33,529 bases of DNA. It comes from a virus. Position numbers and translations under genes: made by a program. Positions 24,577 to 30,383 of this stretch are shown piece after piece. The stretch covers positions 1 through 33,529 of the IMG/VR virus record IMGVR_UViG_3300027963_000024. The stretch is one strand, 5' to 3'. Position 1 is the stretch's first letter. Every line of letters begins with the position of its first letter. The notes under the pieces are model-generated. The model was not told the DNA's origin. It did no database searches and worked only from the letters and a program-made list of their open reading frames with translations.

Positions 24577-24770
24577 GCTTTGCCGATCATGTTGTTCAGC
24601 CGCGAGTTGATGTCCGAGTAGTGCGTCGTCAGCACCTCTTCCAAGATCTGGTCAACCAACGTAGAGCGGCTGCGCTGCTGTGCCTCGCATGCGTCGTCAA
24701 GCAAGTCTCGGGTTCGTGGCCGCAGCCTGATGAAGATCGCAGCCTTGGCTTCTTTCTGTGGTTTGTACAT
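24573..24770 (-). CDS. Ribbon-helix-helix (Arc/CopG-type) regulator
   Basis: The ATG at 24770 gives 65 residues; a TTG at 24803 in the same frame lies inside an inverted repeat and is less likely. The RHH layout is clear: strand AAIFIRLRP (10-18), helix RTRDLLDDACEAQQ (19-32), helix RSTLVDQILEEVL (35-47). Such proteins dimerise and insert the strand pair into tandem DNA sites. It is the first gene of the minus-strand block, facing the serine recombinase. A perfect inverted repeat lies 11 bases upstream and tandem 8-bp boxes lie further across the gap. It probably represses itself and the divergent operon. Confidence 0.75.
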   Translation of the reverse strand: MYKPQKEAKAAIFIRLRPRTRDLLDDACEAQQRSRSTLVDQILEEVLTTHYSDINSRLNNMIGKA

Positions 24771-24780
24771 GGTCTTTTGT

Positions 24781-24809
24781 GTATGATTGCAAACAGATAG
24801 CAATCATAC
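24781..24809. promoter_or_regulatory. Perfect 10-bp inverted repeat, candidate operator
   Basis: GTATGATTGC (24781-24790) and its exact complement GCAATCATAC (24800-24809) flank 9 bases. The right arm contains TATGAT on the minus strand, a near-consensus -10. It lies just before the RHH regulator ATG. As DNA it fits a dimeric repressor site for autoregulation; as RNA it would form a hairpin in the leader. Confidence 0.6.
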
Positions 24810-24829
24810 CAATTGAATTCTGTACATGT

Positions 24830-24860
24830 ATCATAAACATAGGGAAAGCACTTAGAAAAT
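24830..24860 (-). promoter_or_regulatory. Candidate promoter for minus-strand early operon
   Basis: On the minus strand TATGAT (24830-24835) matches the -10 consensus in 5 of 6 positions. The hexamer 17 bases upstream (TTTCTA) matches the -35 poorly. The predicted start near 24823 would give a leader of about 50 bases containing the inverted repeat. Confidence 0.35.
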
Positions 24861-24876
24861 AATACAGAAAGGGGGG

Positions 24877-24935
24877 TTTACACGACAGATGGGTTCTGTA
24901 CTAGAATAGCGGCAAGTGATATCAATCTGATAGCA
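24877..24935 (+). promoter_or_regulatory. Candidate recombinase promoter with tandem-box operator
   Basis: TTTACA (24877-24882), a 19-base spacer and TAGAAT (24902-24907) form a sigma70-like promoter, spacer slightly long. Starting about 10 bases downstream, TGATATCA-ATC-TGATAGCA (24917-24935) matches the tandem box near 18.76 kb in 17 of 19 positions. A site just behind the start would repress the recombinase operon when bound. Confidence 0.45.
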
Positions 24936-24969
24936 CTACCCCGAACCACCGAGAAACTGGAGTTCTACC

Positions 24970-25665
24970 ATGACCCCCCACACAGGCAAATTCATAGCCT
25001 ACTACCGAGTCTCTACAGACAAGCAAGGCGTATCTGGCCTTGGACTGGCCGCCCAGCGCGATCTGGTCAATACATTTCTCAATGGCGGCAAATGGTCAAT
25101 CATCGGCGAGTTTACCGAGATCGAATCTGGCACCCGTAAAAGACTCAAAGACCGCCCAAGCCTACAAGCAGCGCTTGATTTGTGCAAGAAGCAAAAAGCC
25201 ACGCTGGTGGTCGCCAAGCTTGACCGGCTCGCCCGTGATGTCCAGTTCATCGCCACACTGCTCAACGGCAAAGTCAATTTTGTCTGCGCAGACATGCCAG
25301 AAGCCAACCGTACTTTCATGCAGATGATGTCTGTCATGGCAGAGCATGAAGCCCGTGTCATCTCTGAGCGCACAACCCAAGCGTTGGCTGCACTCAAGCG
25401 CAAGGGTGTCAAGCTTGGCAGCCCAACACCAGAGATCGGCTCAGTCGCAGGCATCAAAGTCATCGTGCAAAAAGCAGATGACTACGCCAACCGCATAGAG
25501 CCAATTCTTAACGACATCACAAAAAAGACTGGTGCAACCACTCTGCGCGATATCGCCACAGCTCTCACCGCCCGAGGCATAGCAACACCACGCGGCAACA
25601 CCACATGGCACCCCTCACAAGTGAGTAATTTACTACGCAGAATGCGGGGGGGGGGGGTGAATTGA
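24970..25665 (+). CDS. Small serine recombinase (resolvase/invertase family)
   Basis: The 231-residue protein has the resolvase catalytic domain: YYRVSTDKQ with nucleophile Ser15, KLDRLARD (83-90) with conserved Arg86 and Arg89, and MSVMAEHEARVISERT (120-135). A C-terminal helix-turn-helix (TLRDIATALTARGIATPRG, about 191-209, and WHPSQVSNLLRR) binds DNA. It lacks the large zinc-ribbon/coiled-coil region of phage serine integrases, so it resembles resolvases or invertases. It might resolve multimers, invert a segment or integrate. GGAG lies 8 bases before the ATG. The last codons run through a 12-G tract, so the C-terminus is uncertain. Confidence 0.9.
   Translation: MTPHTGKFIAYYRVSTDKQGVSGLGLAAQRDLVNTFLNGGKWSIIGEFTEIESGTRKRLKDRPSLQAALDLCKKQKATLVVAKLDRLARDVQFIATLLNGKVNFVCADMPEANRTFMQMMSVMAEHEARVISERTTQALAALKRKGVKLGSPTPEIGSVAGIKVIVQKADDYANRIEPILNDITKKTGATTLRDIATALTARGIATPRGNTTWHPSQVSNLLRRMRGGGVN
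25646..25657 (+). repeat. 12-base G homopolymer in recombinase 3' end
   Basis: Twelve G residues encode three Gly near the recombinase C-terminus. The present length gives ...RRMRGGGVN. One G fewer stops three residues earlier. One G more reads on without a stop through the next 29 codons to 25751. It could be slippage-prone or hold a sequencing error. Confidence 0.9.
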
Positions 25666-25751
25666 ATACTGAAGAACTAAGCAATCATTCCCCATCAAAA
25701 GACGCAATCCTTATTGGCCAGCGTCTGTTTACAAAGGTCGGTGCCAAATGA
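25662..25751 (+). CDS. Possible 29-residue ORF or frameshifted recombinase tail
   Basis: A TTG overlapping the recombinase stop opens 29 codons (NTEELSNHSPSKDAILIGQR...FTKVGAK) and ends at a TGA that overlaps the next ATG. The G-tract just before could serve as a crude ribosome site. The same frame is open upstream through the G-tract, so this may instead be the true C-terminus of the recombinase. Low confidence as an independent gene. Confidence 0.3.
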   Translation: MNTEELSNHSPSKDAILIGQRLFTKVGAK

Positions 25752-26089
25752 TGACAAAAACTGGGTTCGACGCAGTCAAACCGCTGGACAGCATCAGCGG
25801 CCTTGAGCGCAAGCAGCTGGCCAAGTACTTCGGTCGCATCGGTCGCGGCGTGAATTGCAGGCTCGACGTGCCCGTGCTGGTCATCGGTGACATCAAGTGG
25901 GCAGCCAAGATCTTTGGCGAGCTCTCAGCCAAGCTGGAGCACCTTGGCTTCAAAGATGAACGCAGCGACATCTGGCGAATCATGGCAGCCAGATCGCACA
26001 TGGAACAGGCCCGGTCTGACTTGGCCATTGTTAACAAGAAGGTAGAGGCCACAGCGGTCTACAAAAAGCTAAACCCGAAAGTCAAATGA
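25748..26089 (+). CDS. Unknown protein of the recombination operon
   Basis: The 113-residue basic protein starts at an ATGATG overlapping the preceding reading frame, with AAAGG about 10 bases upstream. Notable stretches are LERKQLAKYFGRIGRGVNCRL and KWAAKIFGELSAKLEHLGF, then a helix IWRIMAARSHMEQARSDLAI. Predicted alpha-beta and cytosolic. No family recognised. Its position right after the recombinase suggests an accessory role, such as a directionality or DNA-binding factor, but no helix-turn-helix is obvious. Confidence 0.6.
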   Translation: MMTKTGFDAVKPLDSISGLERKQLAKYFGRIGRGVNCRLDVPVLVIGDIKWAAKIFGELSAKLEHLGFKDERSDIWRIMAARSHMEQARSDLAIVNKKVEATAVYKKLNPKVK

Positions 26090-26091
26090 GC

Positions 26092-26109
26092 GCTACCTGT
26101 AGTGGTAGC
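26092..26109. other. Small stem-loop in recombination operon
   Basis: GCTACC-TGTAGT-GGTAGC, a 6-bp stem with a 6-base loop, begins 2 bases after the stop of the 113-residue gene. No T-run follows, so it is not a standard terminator. It may stabilise the mRNA or bind a regulator. The gap to the next start (26169) is about 80 bases. Confidence 0.4.
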
Positions 26110-26168
26110 TCGCGCATTGACCTTTGGTCTGTGTATTCTTTGAAAAACAACAGATGAAGGGATTGGAA

Positions 26169-26531
26169 ATGAGAACTTTAAATGTACGGACAGTTAAATT
26201 TAATTGTCCTAGTAGTAGCGCTTCACAGCAGTTGAGTACTATCATGGCAAAATTTCAGATGAAACCCACTTTATACGATGCATATTGTGATTATCCAGAG
26301 GCACACACTACCGGTAGTGTAAGTAATTTAGAGCGAAAAAGACCCTTCAATACGGGCAAAGTGGTGATTGGTGGTGCCTATGTGCCCACCCAGCGCCAGC
26401 ATCCAGACGCTGACGAAATACTCATCCAGAGGGCGCTTCTAAGCAAGCGCCAGCGTGTCCAGTACCCGTTTGATCTGGCCATATATGGCCTTGCCGTGGT
26501 CGCCGTGGTCGTCATCATCTGGGTGGCTTGA
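26169..26531 (+). CDS. Tail-anchored membrane protein, unknown function
   Basis: I choose the ATG at 26169, which has GAAGGGA about 6 bases upstream, over a TTG further up. The 120-residue product has a Ser/Thr/Gln-rich N-terminal part, a middle with KVVIGGAYVPTQRQHPDADE, basic residues SKRQRVQ, and a C-terminal membrane helix (FDLAIYGLAVVAVVVIIWVA, the last 20 residues). This topology places the N-terminal domain in the cytoplasm. The 5' half is more AT-rich than its neighbours. Role unknown; a membrane-bound factor among recombination genes is unusual. Confidence 0.6.
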   Translation: MRTLNVRTVKFNCPSSSASQQLSTIMAKFQMKPTLYDAYCDYPEAHTTGSVSNLERKRPFNTGKVVIGGAYVPTQRQHPDADEILIQRALLSKRQRVQYPFDLAIYGLAVVAVVVIIWVA

Positions 26532-26533
26532 TC

Positions 26534-26836
26534 ATGGCAAACACTCAATCAGCAGCCATTGGCCGGGCCTTGCGCGACAGCCAGCTGGACATGTTTGAAC
26601 TCAGAGACACAGAGTTCCTGAGTCACTGTCGGCAACTAGCAGTAGCGGTTGCCCGCCAACAAGGCACCGTGTGCATCAATGACGTAAGAGCACAGGTCAC
26701 CTTGCCACCAAACCTGCACCCATCAGTCTTCGGTGCGGTTTTCAAGTCATCTCAATTTGAGGTCTGCGGCATCACCAATGCCACGCATGCTTCAGCTCAC
26801 GCCCGAATGATTCGGGTTTACAAACTGGCTAAATAA
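26534..26836 (+). CDS. Small winged-helix-like phage protein
   Basis: The ATG at 26534 gives 100 residues (a TTG at 26528 adds two). LAVAVARQQGTVCINDVRAQV and LHPSVFGAVFKSSQFEVCGI followed by HARMIRVYKLAK match a recurring pattern of small phage proteins with HPxxxGAxFxxxxFxxxG and an R-x-W/Y-L end, which looks like a winged helix. It may bind DNA next to the exonuclease/annealase. Translation couples with the upstream gene, whose stop lies within a few bases of the start. Confidence 0.55.
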   Translation: MANTQSAAIGRALRDSQLDMFELRDTEFLSHCRQLAVAVARQQGTVCINDVRAQVTLPPNLHPSVFGAVFKSSQFEVCGITNATHASAHARMIRVYKLAK

Positions 26837-26848
26837 TAGGAGCAATAA

Positions 26849-27811
26849 ATGGTCAACAAAGTCACGCCCGACACAATGATGTCGGCATCTCGGTTGCCAT
26901 CAATCATGGGTCTGTCGAAATATCAGACCCCGAATGATGAGCTTGAATTTTCAATCAACGCACTTCGGGGCTTGGAGCGCCCCGACATTGGCAACGAAAG
27001 CATGGCATGGGGAAATACCCTAGAGCCATTAATCCTGGCCGAAGCTGCCAAGCGCTTGCAGCTAATTGACTTGGTCACCGATCACGACAAAGCTTTCTTC
27101 CATGATGAGATGCCCTTATGTTGCAGTCTGGATGGGTCAGCCTACAGCCTTGGCCAAGTGGTCACCACCGACACTGAGGCAGGCATCTACGTCATTGGCC
27201 AAGACTCAATCCAGCTTGACGGCATGGGTGTCATTGAGGCCAAGCTGACCGGCATGGATGCCGAGGACATTCCACCACTGTGGCGCGGCCCCATCCAGCT
27301 GCAAGCTCAGATGGACATTGTCAAAGCGAAGTGGGGTTGCTTGGCCACCCTGTACCGTGGCACCCAGCTACGTCTGTTCCTGTTTGCCCCGCACCAAGGC
27401 ACTCTTAATCGAATTCGTGATGTCACGATTGATTTCCAGCTGCGGCTTGAGAACTGGAAAGAGACTGGGTCTGTTGAGTACTACCCACCCCAAGAGGGCG
27501 AGCGCTGGCCAGATACTCGCGGCATTTATCCTGTTGACGAAGAGGTCATTGAGCTGGATGCGTCTGCAACAAAACTTGCCCAGCGCATCTTAGATGCAAA
27601 GCTCACTTTAAAAATTACCGAGCAAAACATAGCTGATACTGAACAAAGCCTAAAAGACCTTATTGGGGTATTTACTACGGCAAAGGTTGGCAACTTTATT
27701 ATTAAATGGCCAGTCCGGTCCTACAAAAGCCAGCCAGAGAAGGTAGTACCAGCCAAAGAAGCATATTCAATTCGTCAATCAAATTTAACAATCAAGGAGA
27801 CAGTCAAATGA
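26849..27811 (+). CDS. YqaJ-type viral exonuclease (PD-(D/E)XK)
   Basis: The 320-residue enzyme begins MMSASRLPSIMGLSKYQTPNDE, like YqaJ/lambda-exonuclease relatives. Catalytic residues are Glu59 (WGNTLEPLIL), Asp95 (CSLDGSAY) and Glu130/Lys132 in GVIEAKLTG. QLQAQMDIVKAKWGCLATLYRG follows as the conserved Gln motif. It resects double-stranded ends 5' to 3' to give single strands for the RecT-type partner encoded downstream. AGGAG lies 6-7 bases before the ATG. The stop overlaps the next ATG (ATGA). Length fits the family. Confidence 0.88.
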   Translation: MVNKVTPDTMMSASRLPSIMGLSKYQTPNDELEFSINALRGLERPDIGNESMAWGNTLEPLILAEAAKRLQLIDLVTDHDKAFFHDEMPLCCSLDGSAYSLGQVVTTDTEAGIYVIGQDSIQLDGMGVIEAKLTGMDAEDIPPLWRGPIQLQAQMDIVKAKWGCLATLYRGTQLRLFLFAPHQGTLNRIRDVTIDFQLRLENWKETGSVEYYPPQEGERWPDTRGIYPVDEEVIELDASATKLAQRILDAKLTLKITEQNIADTEQSLKDLIGVFTTAKVGNFIIKWPVRSYKSQPEKVVPAKEAYSIRQSNLTIKETVK

Positions 27812-27969
27812 CTAAACAGCAACAAGTGCAGAACGCACACGCCATAGCAACTGTCGCAATCCTTGAGGCAATGCCAGACTTGAGCATTGACCAAGCTGGA
27901 AAAATTGTTGAATCTATTGCCACACTGGTTTTTGAAACCTTGCGCGCAAATTTAGACGGGGAAGAGTAA
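27808..27969 (+). CDS. 53-residue helical protein between exonuclease and RecT
   Basis: An ATG at 27808 has AAGGAGA 7 bases upstream and overlaps the exonuclease stop (ATGA); the stop overlaps the RecT-like start (TAATG). The acidic, helical product (HAIATVAILEAMPDLS, IDQAGKIVESIATLVFETL) has no recognised family. Its strict location between two partner recombination proteins suggests a modulator of that pair. Confidence 0.65.
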   Translation: MTKQQQVQNAHAIATVAILEAMPDLSIDQAGKIVESIATLVFETLRANLDGEE

Positions 27970-28952
27970 TGCAGCTGACAACTACAAGCCAGCGTGGCTT
28001 TGCGCCAGCAACGCTGACCGAGGCCATTACCTTTAGCGAGATGTTGTCCAACAGCAACATGGTGCCCAAGGCCTACCAAGGCAAGCCTCAAGACATTCTT
28101 GTCTGTGTGCAGTGGGGCATGGAAATGGGATTGGCACCCATGCAAGCCTTGCAAAACATTGCGGTGATCAATGGCAAGCCATCGGTCTACGGCGATGCCA
28201 TGATGGCGCTGGTGCAGGCCAGCTCTGTCTGCGAAGACGTTGAAGAGTACTTTGAGAACGAAGGCACACCTAACCCCATAGCTGTTTGCATTGCCAAGCG
28301 CCGTGGCCGCAAGCCTGTGACTGTGAAGTTCTCACGCGAAGACGCGCAGCGAGCTGGTCTATGGGGCAAGCAGGGGCCGTGGACGGCATACCCTCGGCGC
28401 ATGCTTCAGATGAGGGCAAGGGGTTTTGCGCTGCGGGACTGTTTCCCAGATGTCCTCAAAGGCTTGATCAGCGCCGAGGAAGCGCAAGACTACCCGGATG
28501 AGGCCAAGCCAAGGCCGGTGGCCAAGCCAGCTAACCCGCTGGACATGGTGACCAAGCCTGAGCCTGTGGCCATCCCAGTTGTGGCCAGCGAGCCAGACAT
28601 TTTTGACGCTGAGCTAATTGACAGGGTTAAGCCAGAGCTGGTTGAGGTGTTGGCTGATATCCCGCAGCCGGTTGATGACAGCGTCCAGCCCGTTGGCTTT
28701 GCTTTGCTGGTGCCCGGCAAAGAGGAGCCATTCTCATTGCATCAACAGTTGGATGAGTGGCAAGATGCCTACGAAGATCTGGCCGACAAAACAGCTAGAG
28801 CTGGCAAGCGGCCAGCCCGTGAGCGCATGACCGCTTTAAAAGAACTACGCTTGGCCAACGAAGACACCATCGGGCGCATTGATCAAGTCAAGCGGATCAG
28901 GCACACAGCCAACTACACCCTGCGCATCAAAGCGCTGGGCGCAGCTCAGTGA
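27969..28952 (+). CDS. recT: RecT-family single-strand annealing protein
   Basis: The 327-residue protein has MVPKAYQGKPQDILVCVQWG, MEMGLAPMQALQNIAVINGK and PSVYGDAMMALV (residues 31-82). GLWGKQGPWTAYPRRMLQMR (130-149) and ALRDCFPDVLKGL follow. These are signature blocks of RecT annealases, which coat single strands made by the exonuclease and pair them with a homologous strand. The C-terminal 150 residues are a Pro/Val-rich linker and a helical charged end. It is last in the plus-strand operon, and its stop abuts the endolysin stop. Confidence 0.9.
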   Translation: MQLTTTSQRGFAPATLTEAITFSEMLSNSNMVPKAYQGKPQDILVCVQWGMEMGLAPMQALQNIAVINGKPSVYGDAMMALVQASSVCEDVEEYFENEGTPNPIAVCIAKRRGRKPVTVKFSREDAQRAGLWGKQGPWTAYPRRMLQMRARGFALRDCFPDVLKGLISAEEAQDYPDEAKPRPVAKPANPLDMVTKPEPVAIPVVASEPDIFDAELIDRVKPELVEVLADIPQPVDDSVQPVGFALLVPGKEEPFSLHQQLDEWQDAYEDLADKTARAGKRPARERMTALKELRLANEDTIGRIDQVKRIRHTANYTLRIKALGAAQ

Positions 28953-29417
28953 TCAAGCCACCAAGCCCGGCAGGTAGGTTGTCTTGCCTGCTACCTTGGT
29001 GGCCGTCAACACTTGAGCCTTTAAAGCCTGTGGATTAAATGAGGCATGCACCCACCCCGAATCAGGGATTCCGGGTTGAAAAAATTCAAGGATCAATTGG
29101 CTGAATTGCAAGTTCTCTTGCACCCACAGCGCCAGCTCATCATTTGACACACCGTCAATTTCAAAGTCAACTGCTTGGCCTTTGCAATGATCTGAGGTTG
29201 CAGATCCACCCGTGAGCCGGTTCAATTCTGCACAGCGAAATGCACTATTGATCCGCACTGGTTTGCCATAGTGATCTCGCACTGGCTGCAATATGTTTTC
29301 GCAGAGCAAGCGCAGTGATTCAATCTGCTCTTCGTTTGGCTGGTTGTCAACGTCATGGCGTATTGCCGTTTCCGACTTGGTGAGCTCACGCAGGGTGAAG
29401 TTTGCTGACAAATTCAT
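28953..29417 (-). CDS. Endolysin, M15-type peptidase
   Basis: The 154-residue protein has the zinc site of M15_3 peptidases: SDHCKGQAVDFE with His77 and Asp84, and WVHAS with His124. INSAFRCAELNRLTGG (56-71) is a typical preceding block. It cleaves peptide cross-links of peptidoglycan. There is no signal peptide or membrane helix, so it needs the holin to escape. AAAGG lies 6 bases before the ATG, which overlaps the Rz stop. It is last in the lysis cassette. Confidence 0.9.
   Translation of the reverse strand: MNLSANFTLRELTKSETAIRHDVDNQPNEEQIESLRLLCENILQPVRDHYGKPVRINSAFRCAELNRLTGGSATSDHCKGQAVDFEIDGVSNDELALWVQENLQFSQLILEFFQPGIPDSGWVHASFNPQALKAQVLTATKVAGKTTYLPGLVA
28958..29002. other. Inverted repeat at the convergent operon ends
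   Basis: CCACCAAG (28958-28965) and CTTGGTGG (28995-29002) are exact complements, with an inner GCAGG/CCTGC pair. The structure lies inside the last codons of the endolysin gene, just past the RecT stop. No T-run follows on either strand. It may slow or block convergent polymerases. Confidence 0.4.
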
Positions 29418-29881
29418 TTGATACCTTTCTGCGATTCAATCGCTGAGTTATAAAGATCAATACATGCGTTTAGTTTTTGTACTGCGCGATCACCCTCATC
29501 AGTCAGGGCGAGAGCAGCTTTAATAAACGCTCGCTCAGATTCGGCTGATGCTTCTCTTGCACTATCTCCGCTGGCAGGGGTGGAATCTGTGGCGGTATGT
29601 ACGGGGCAGGCGGCTTGGATAGGAACCCGCAGCTTGATACTGCCACTGTCAATAGCAGCATCGCGCTGCTTTGCCATAGTCTTTGCTTTTTCATTTGATG
29701 ACCTCAATGCGGTTGCAGTTGTTGTAACGGCAGCGGCCAGCGCTACTTCCTTGGCCCGTGCTTGTATGTTCAGCCGATCAACCTCGGCCTGCTGTGCTTT
29801 GGCCTCATAGTGTTTACCAGTCCAGTAGCCACTGCCAAACACCAGCACCAAGGCAAACAAGCCAGATAGCAAACCGTTCAT
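29414..29881 (-). CDS. Rz: Rz-like inner-membrane spanin
   Basis: The 155-residue protein has an N-terminal membrane anchor (LLSGLFALVLVFGSGYW, 4-20). A long Ala/Gln-rich periplasmic coiled coil (about 22-80) follows, then RVPIQAACP (85-93) and a C-terminal AALALTDEGDRAVQKLNACIDLY, the usual Rz-family ending. With an outer-membrane partner it fuses the two membranes in the last step of lysis. The partner gene is nested inside in another frame. Overlaps the holin and endolysin genes by ATGA. Confidence 0.82.
   Translation of the reverse strand: MNGLLSGLFALVLVFGSGYWTGKHYEAKAQQAEVDRLNIQARAKEVALAAAVTTTATALRSSNEKAKTMAKQRDAAIDSGSIKLRVPIQAACPVHTATDSTPASGDSAREASAESERAFIKAALALTDEGDRAVQKLNACIDLYNSAIESQKGIK
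29503..29694 (-). CDS. Rz1: Rz1-like outer-membrane lipoprotein, nested in Rz
   Basis: This 63-residue frame lies wholly inside Rz in another reading frame. Its ATG at 29694 has GAGG 7 bases upstream. A signal peptide ends in a lipobox (AVSSC, Cys22), and the mature part is Pro-rich (KPPAPYIPPQIPPLPAEI), exactly the Rz1 pattern. It would sit in the outer membrane and bind the Rz C-terminus across the periplasm. Confidence 0.8.
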   Translation of the reverse strand: MKKQRLWQSSAMLLLTVAVSSCGFLSKPPAPYIPPQIPPLPAEIVQEKHQPNLSERLLKLLSP

Positions 29882-30198
29882 GGTTTAGGTGGCTCGTCGT
29901 AATCGTTGGCTTCAGCCTTTGCAATAGCTTTTGCAACCGCTTTGACACCAGACCGGCCAGCAACACCACCCAGTACACCTGTGATGAACACCATGATCGT
30001 GCTTATTTGAGCTGTGTAGACTTTGTCAATTGGAGCCATGCCAGACATTGGCTGAGTCACCCATGTCACTGAATACAGGAACATGGCCATAGCTCCAAGC
30101 AAGATCAAAACAAGGGAGATGATTACAAAAGCCCAGACACGAGCTTCTATTTCCTCTGGTGTCAGGCGGCTTGATTTATTCATCACAATAGTTGGCAT
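29878..30198 (-). CDS. Probable holin with two membrane helices
   Basis: The ATG at 30198 has AAGGAG 8 bases upstream and overlaps the preceding stop (TGATG); a GTG three bases earlier is possible. The 106-residue product has TM1 at about 22-46, TM2 at about 63-81 (TAQISTIMVFITGVLGGVAG) and a charged tail. Size, two spans and place before Rz/Rz1 and endolysin fit a small holin that times lysis. Holins vary too much for sequence proof. Confidence 0.7.
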   Translation of the reverse strand: MPTIVMNKSSRLTPEEIEARVWAFVIISLVLILLGAMAMFLYSVTWVTQPMSGMAPIDKVYTAQISTIMVFITGVLGGVAGRSGVKAVAKAIAKAEANDYDEPPKP

Positions 30199-30383
30199 CA
30201 CTTTTTCTCCTTCTCAGGTGCTACAAGTTGATCTGGGCATGTTCCGGTTGCTGAACATATTGGCGGCTTGCATTCGGTGTTATTCCAATTCTTTGGGTCT
30301 TGGCAGGGATAGCGAAACCGATCATCACAGCCAGTCAACAAGACCAGCAAAATTGATATGCCCCAAATGCAGTAAATATTCAT
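30198..30383 (-). CDS. Small Cys-rich lipoprotein
   Basis: The 61-residue protein has a signal peptide and a clear lipobox LTGC (Cys19). The mature part holds four further Cys (27, 38, 43, 49) within DDRFRYPCQDPKNWNNTECK and PPICSATGTC, so disulfides are likely in the periplasm. I recall similar lipoproteins beside lysis genes in environmental phages. It is separate from Rz1, so the phage makes two lipoproteins. Superinfection exclusion or a spanin-like role are options. Confidence 0.7.
   Translation of the reverse strand: MNIYCIWGISILLVLLTGCDDRFRYPCQDPKNWNNTECKPPICSATGTCPDQLVAPEKEKK

Noticed and set aside
24970-25665. Large serine integrase with recognisable attP
   Set aside because: The protein is only 231 residues and lacks the recombinase zinc-ribbon and coiled-coil region; no att core can be identified from sequence alone.
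26117-26139. TTGACC...TATTCT as a promoter before the 120-residue membrane protein gene
   Set aside because: The spacer is only 11 bases, too short for a sigma70 promoter.
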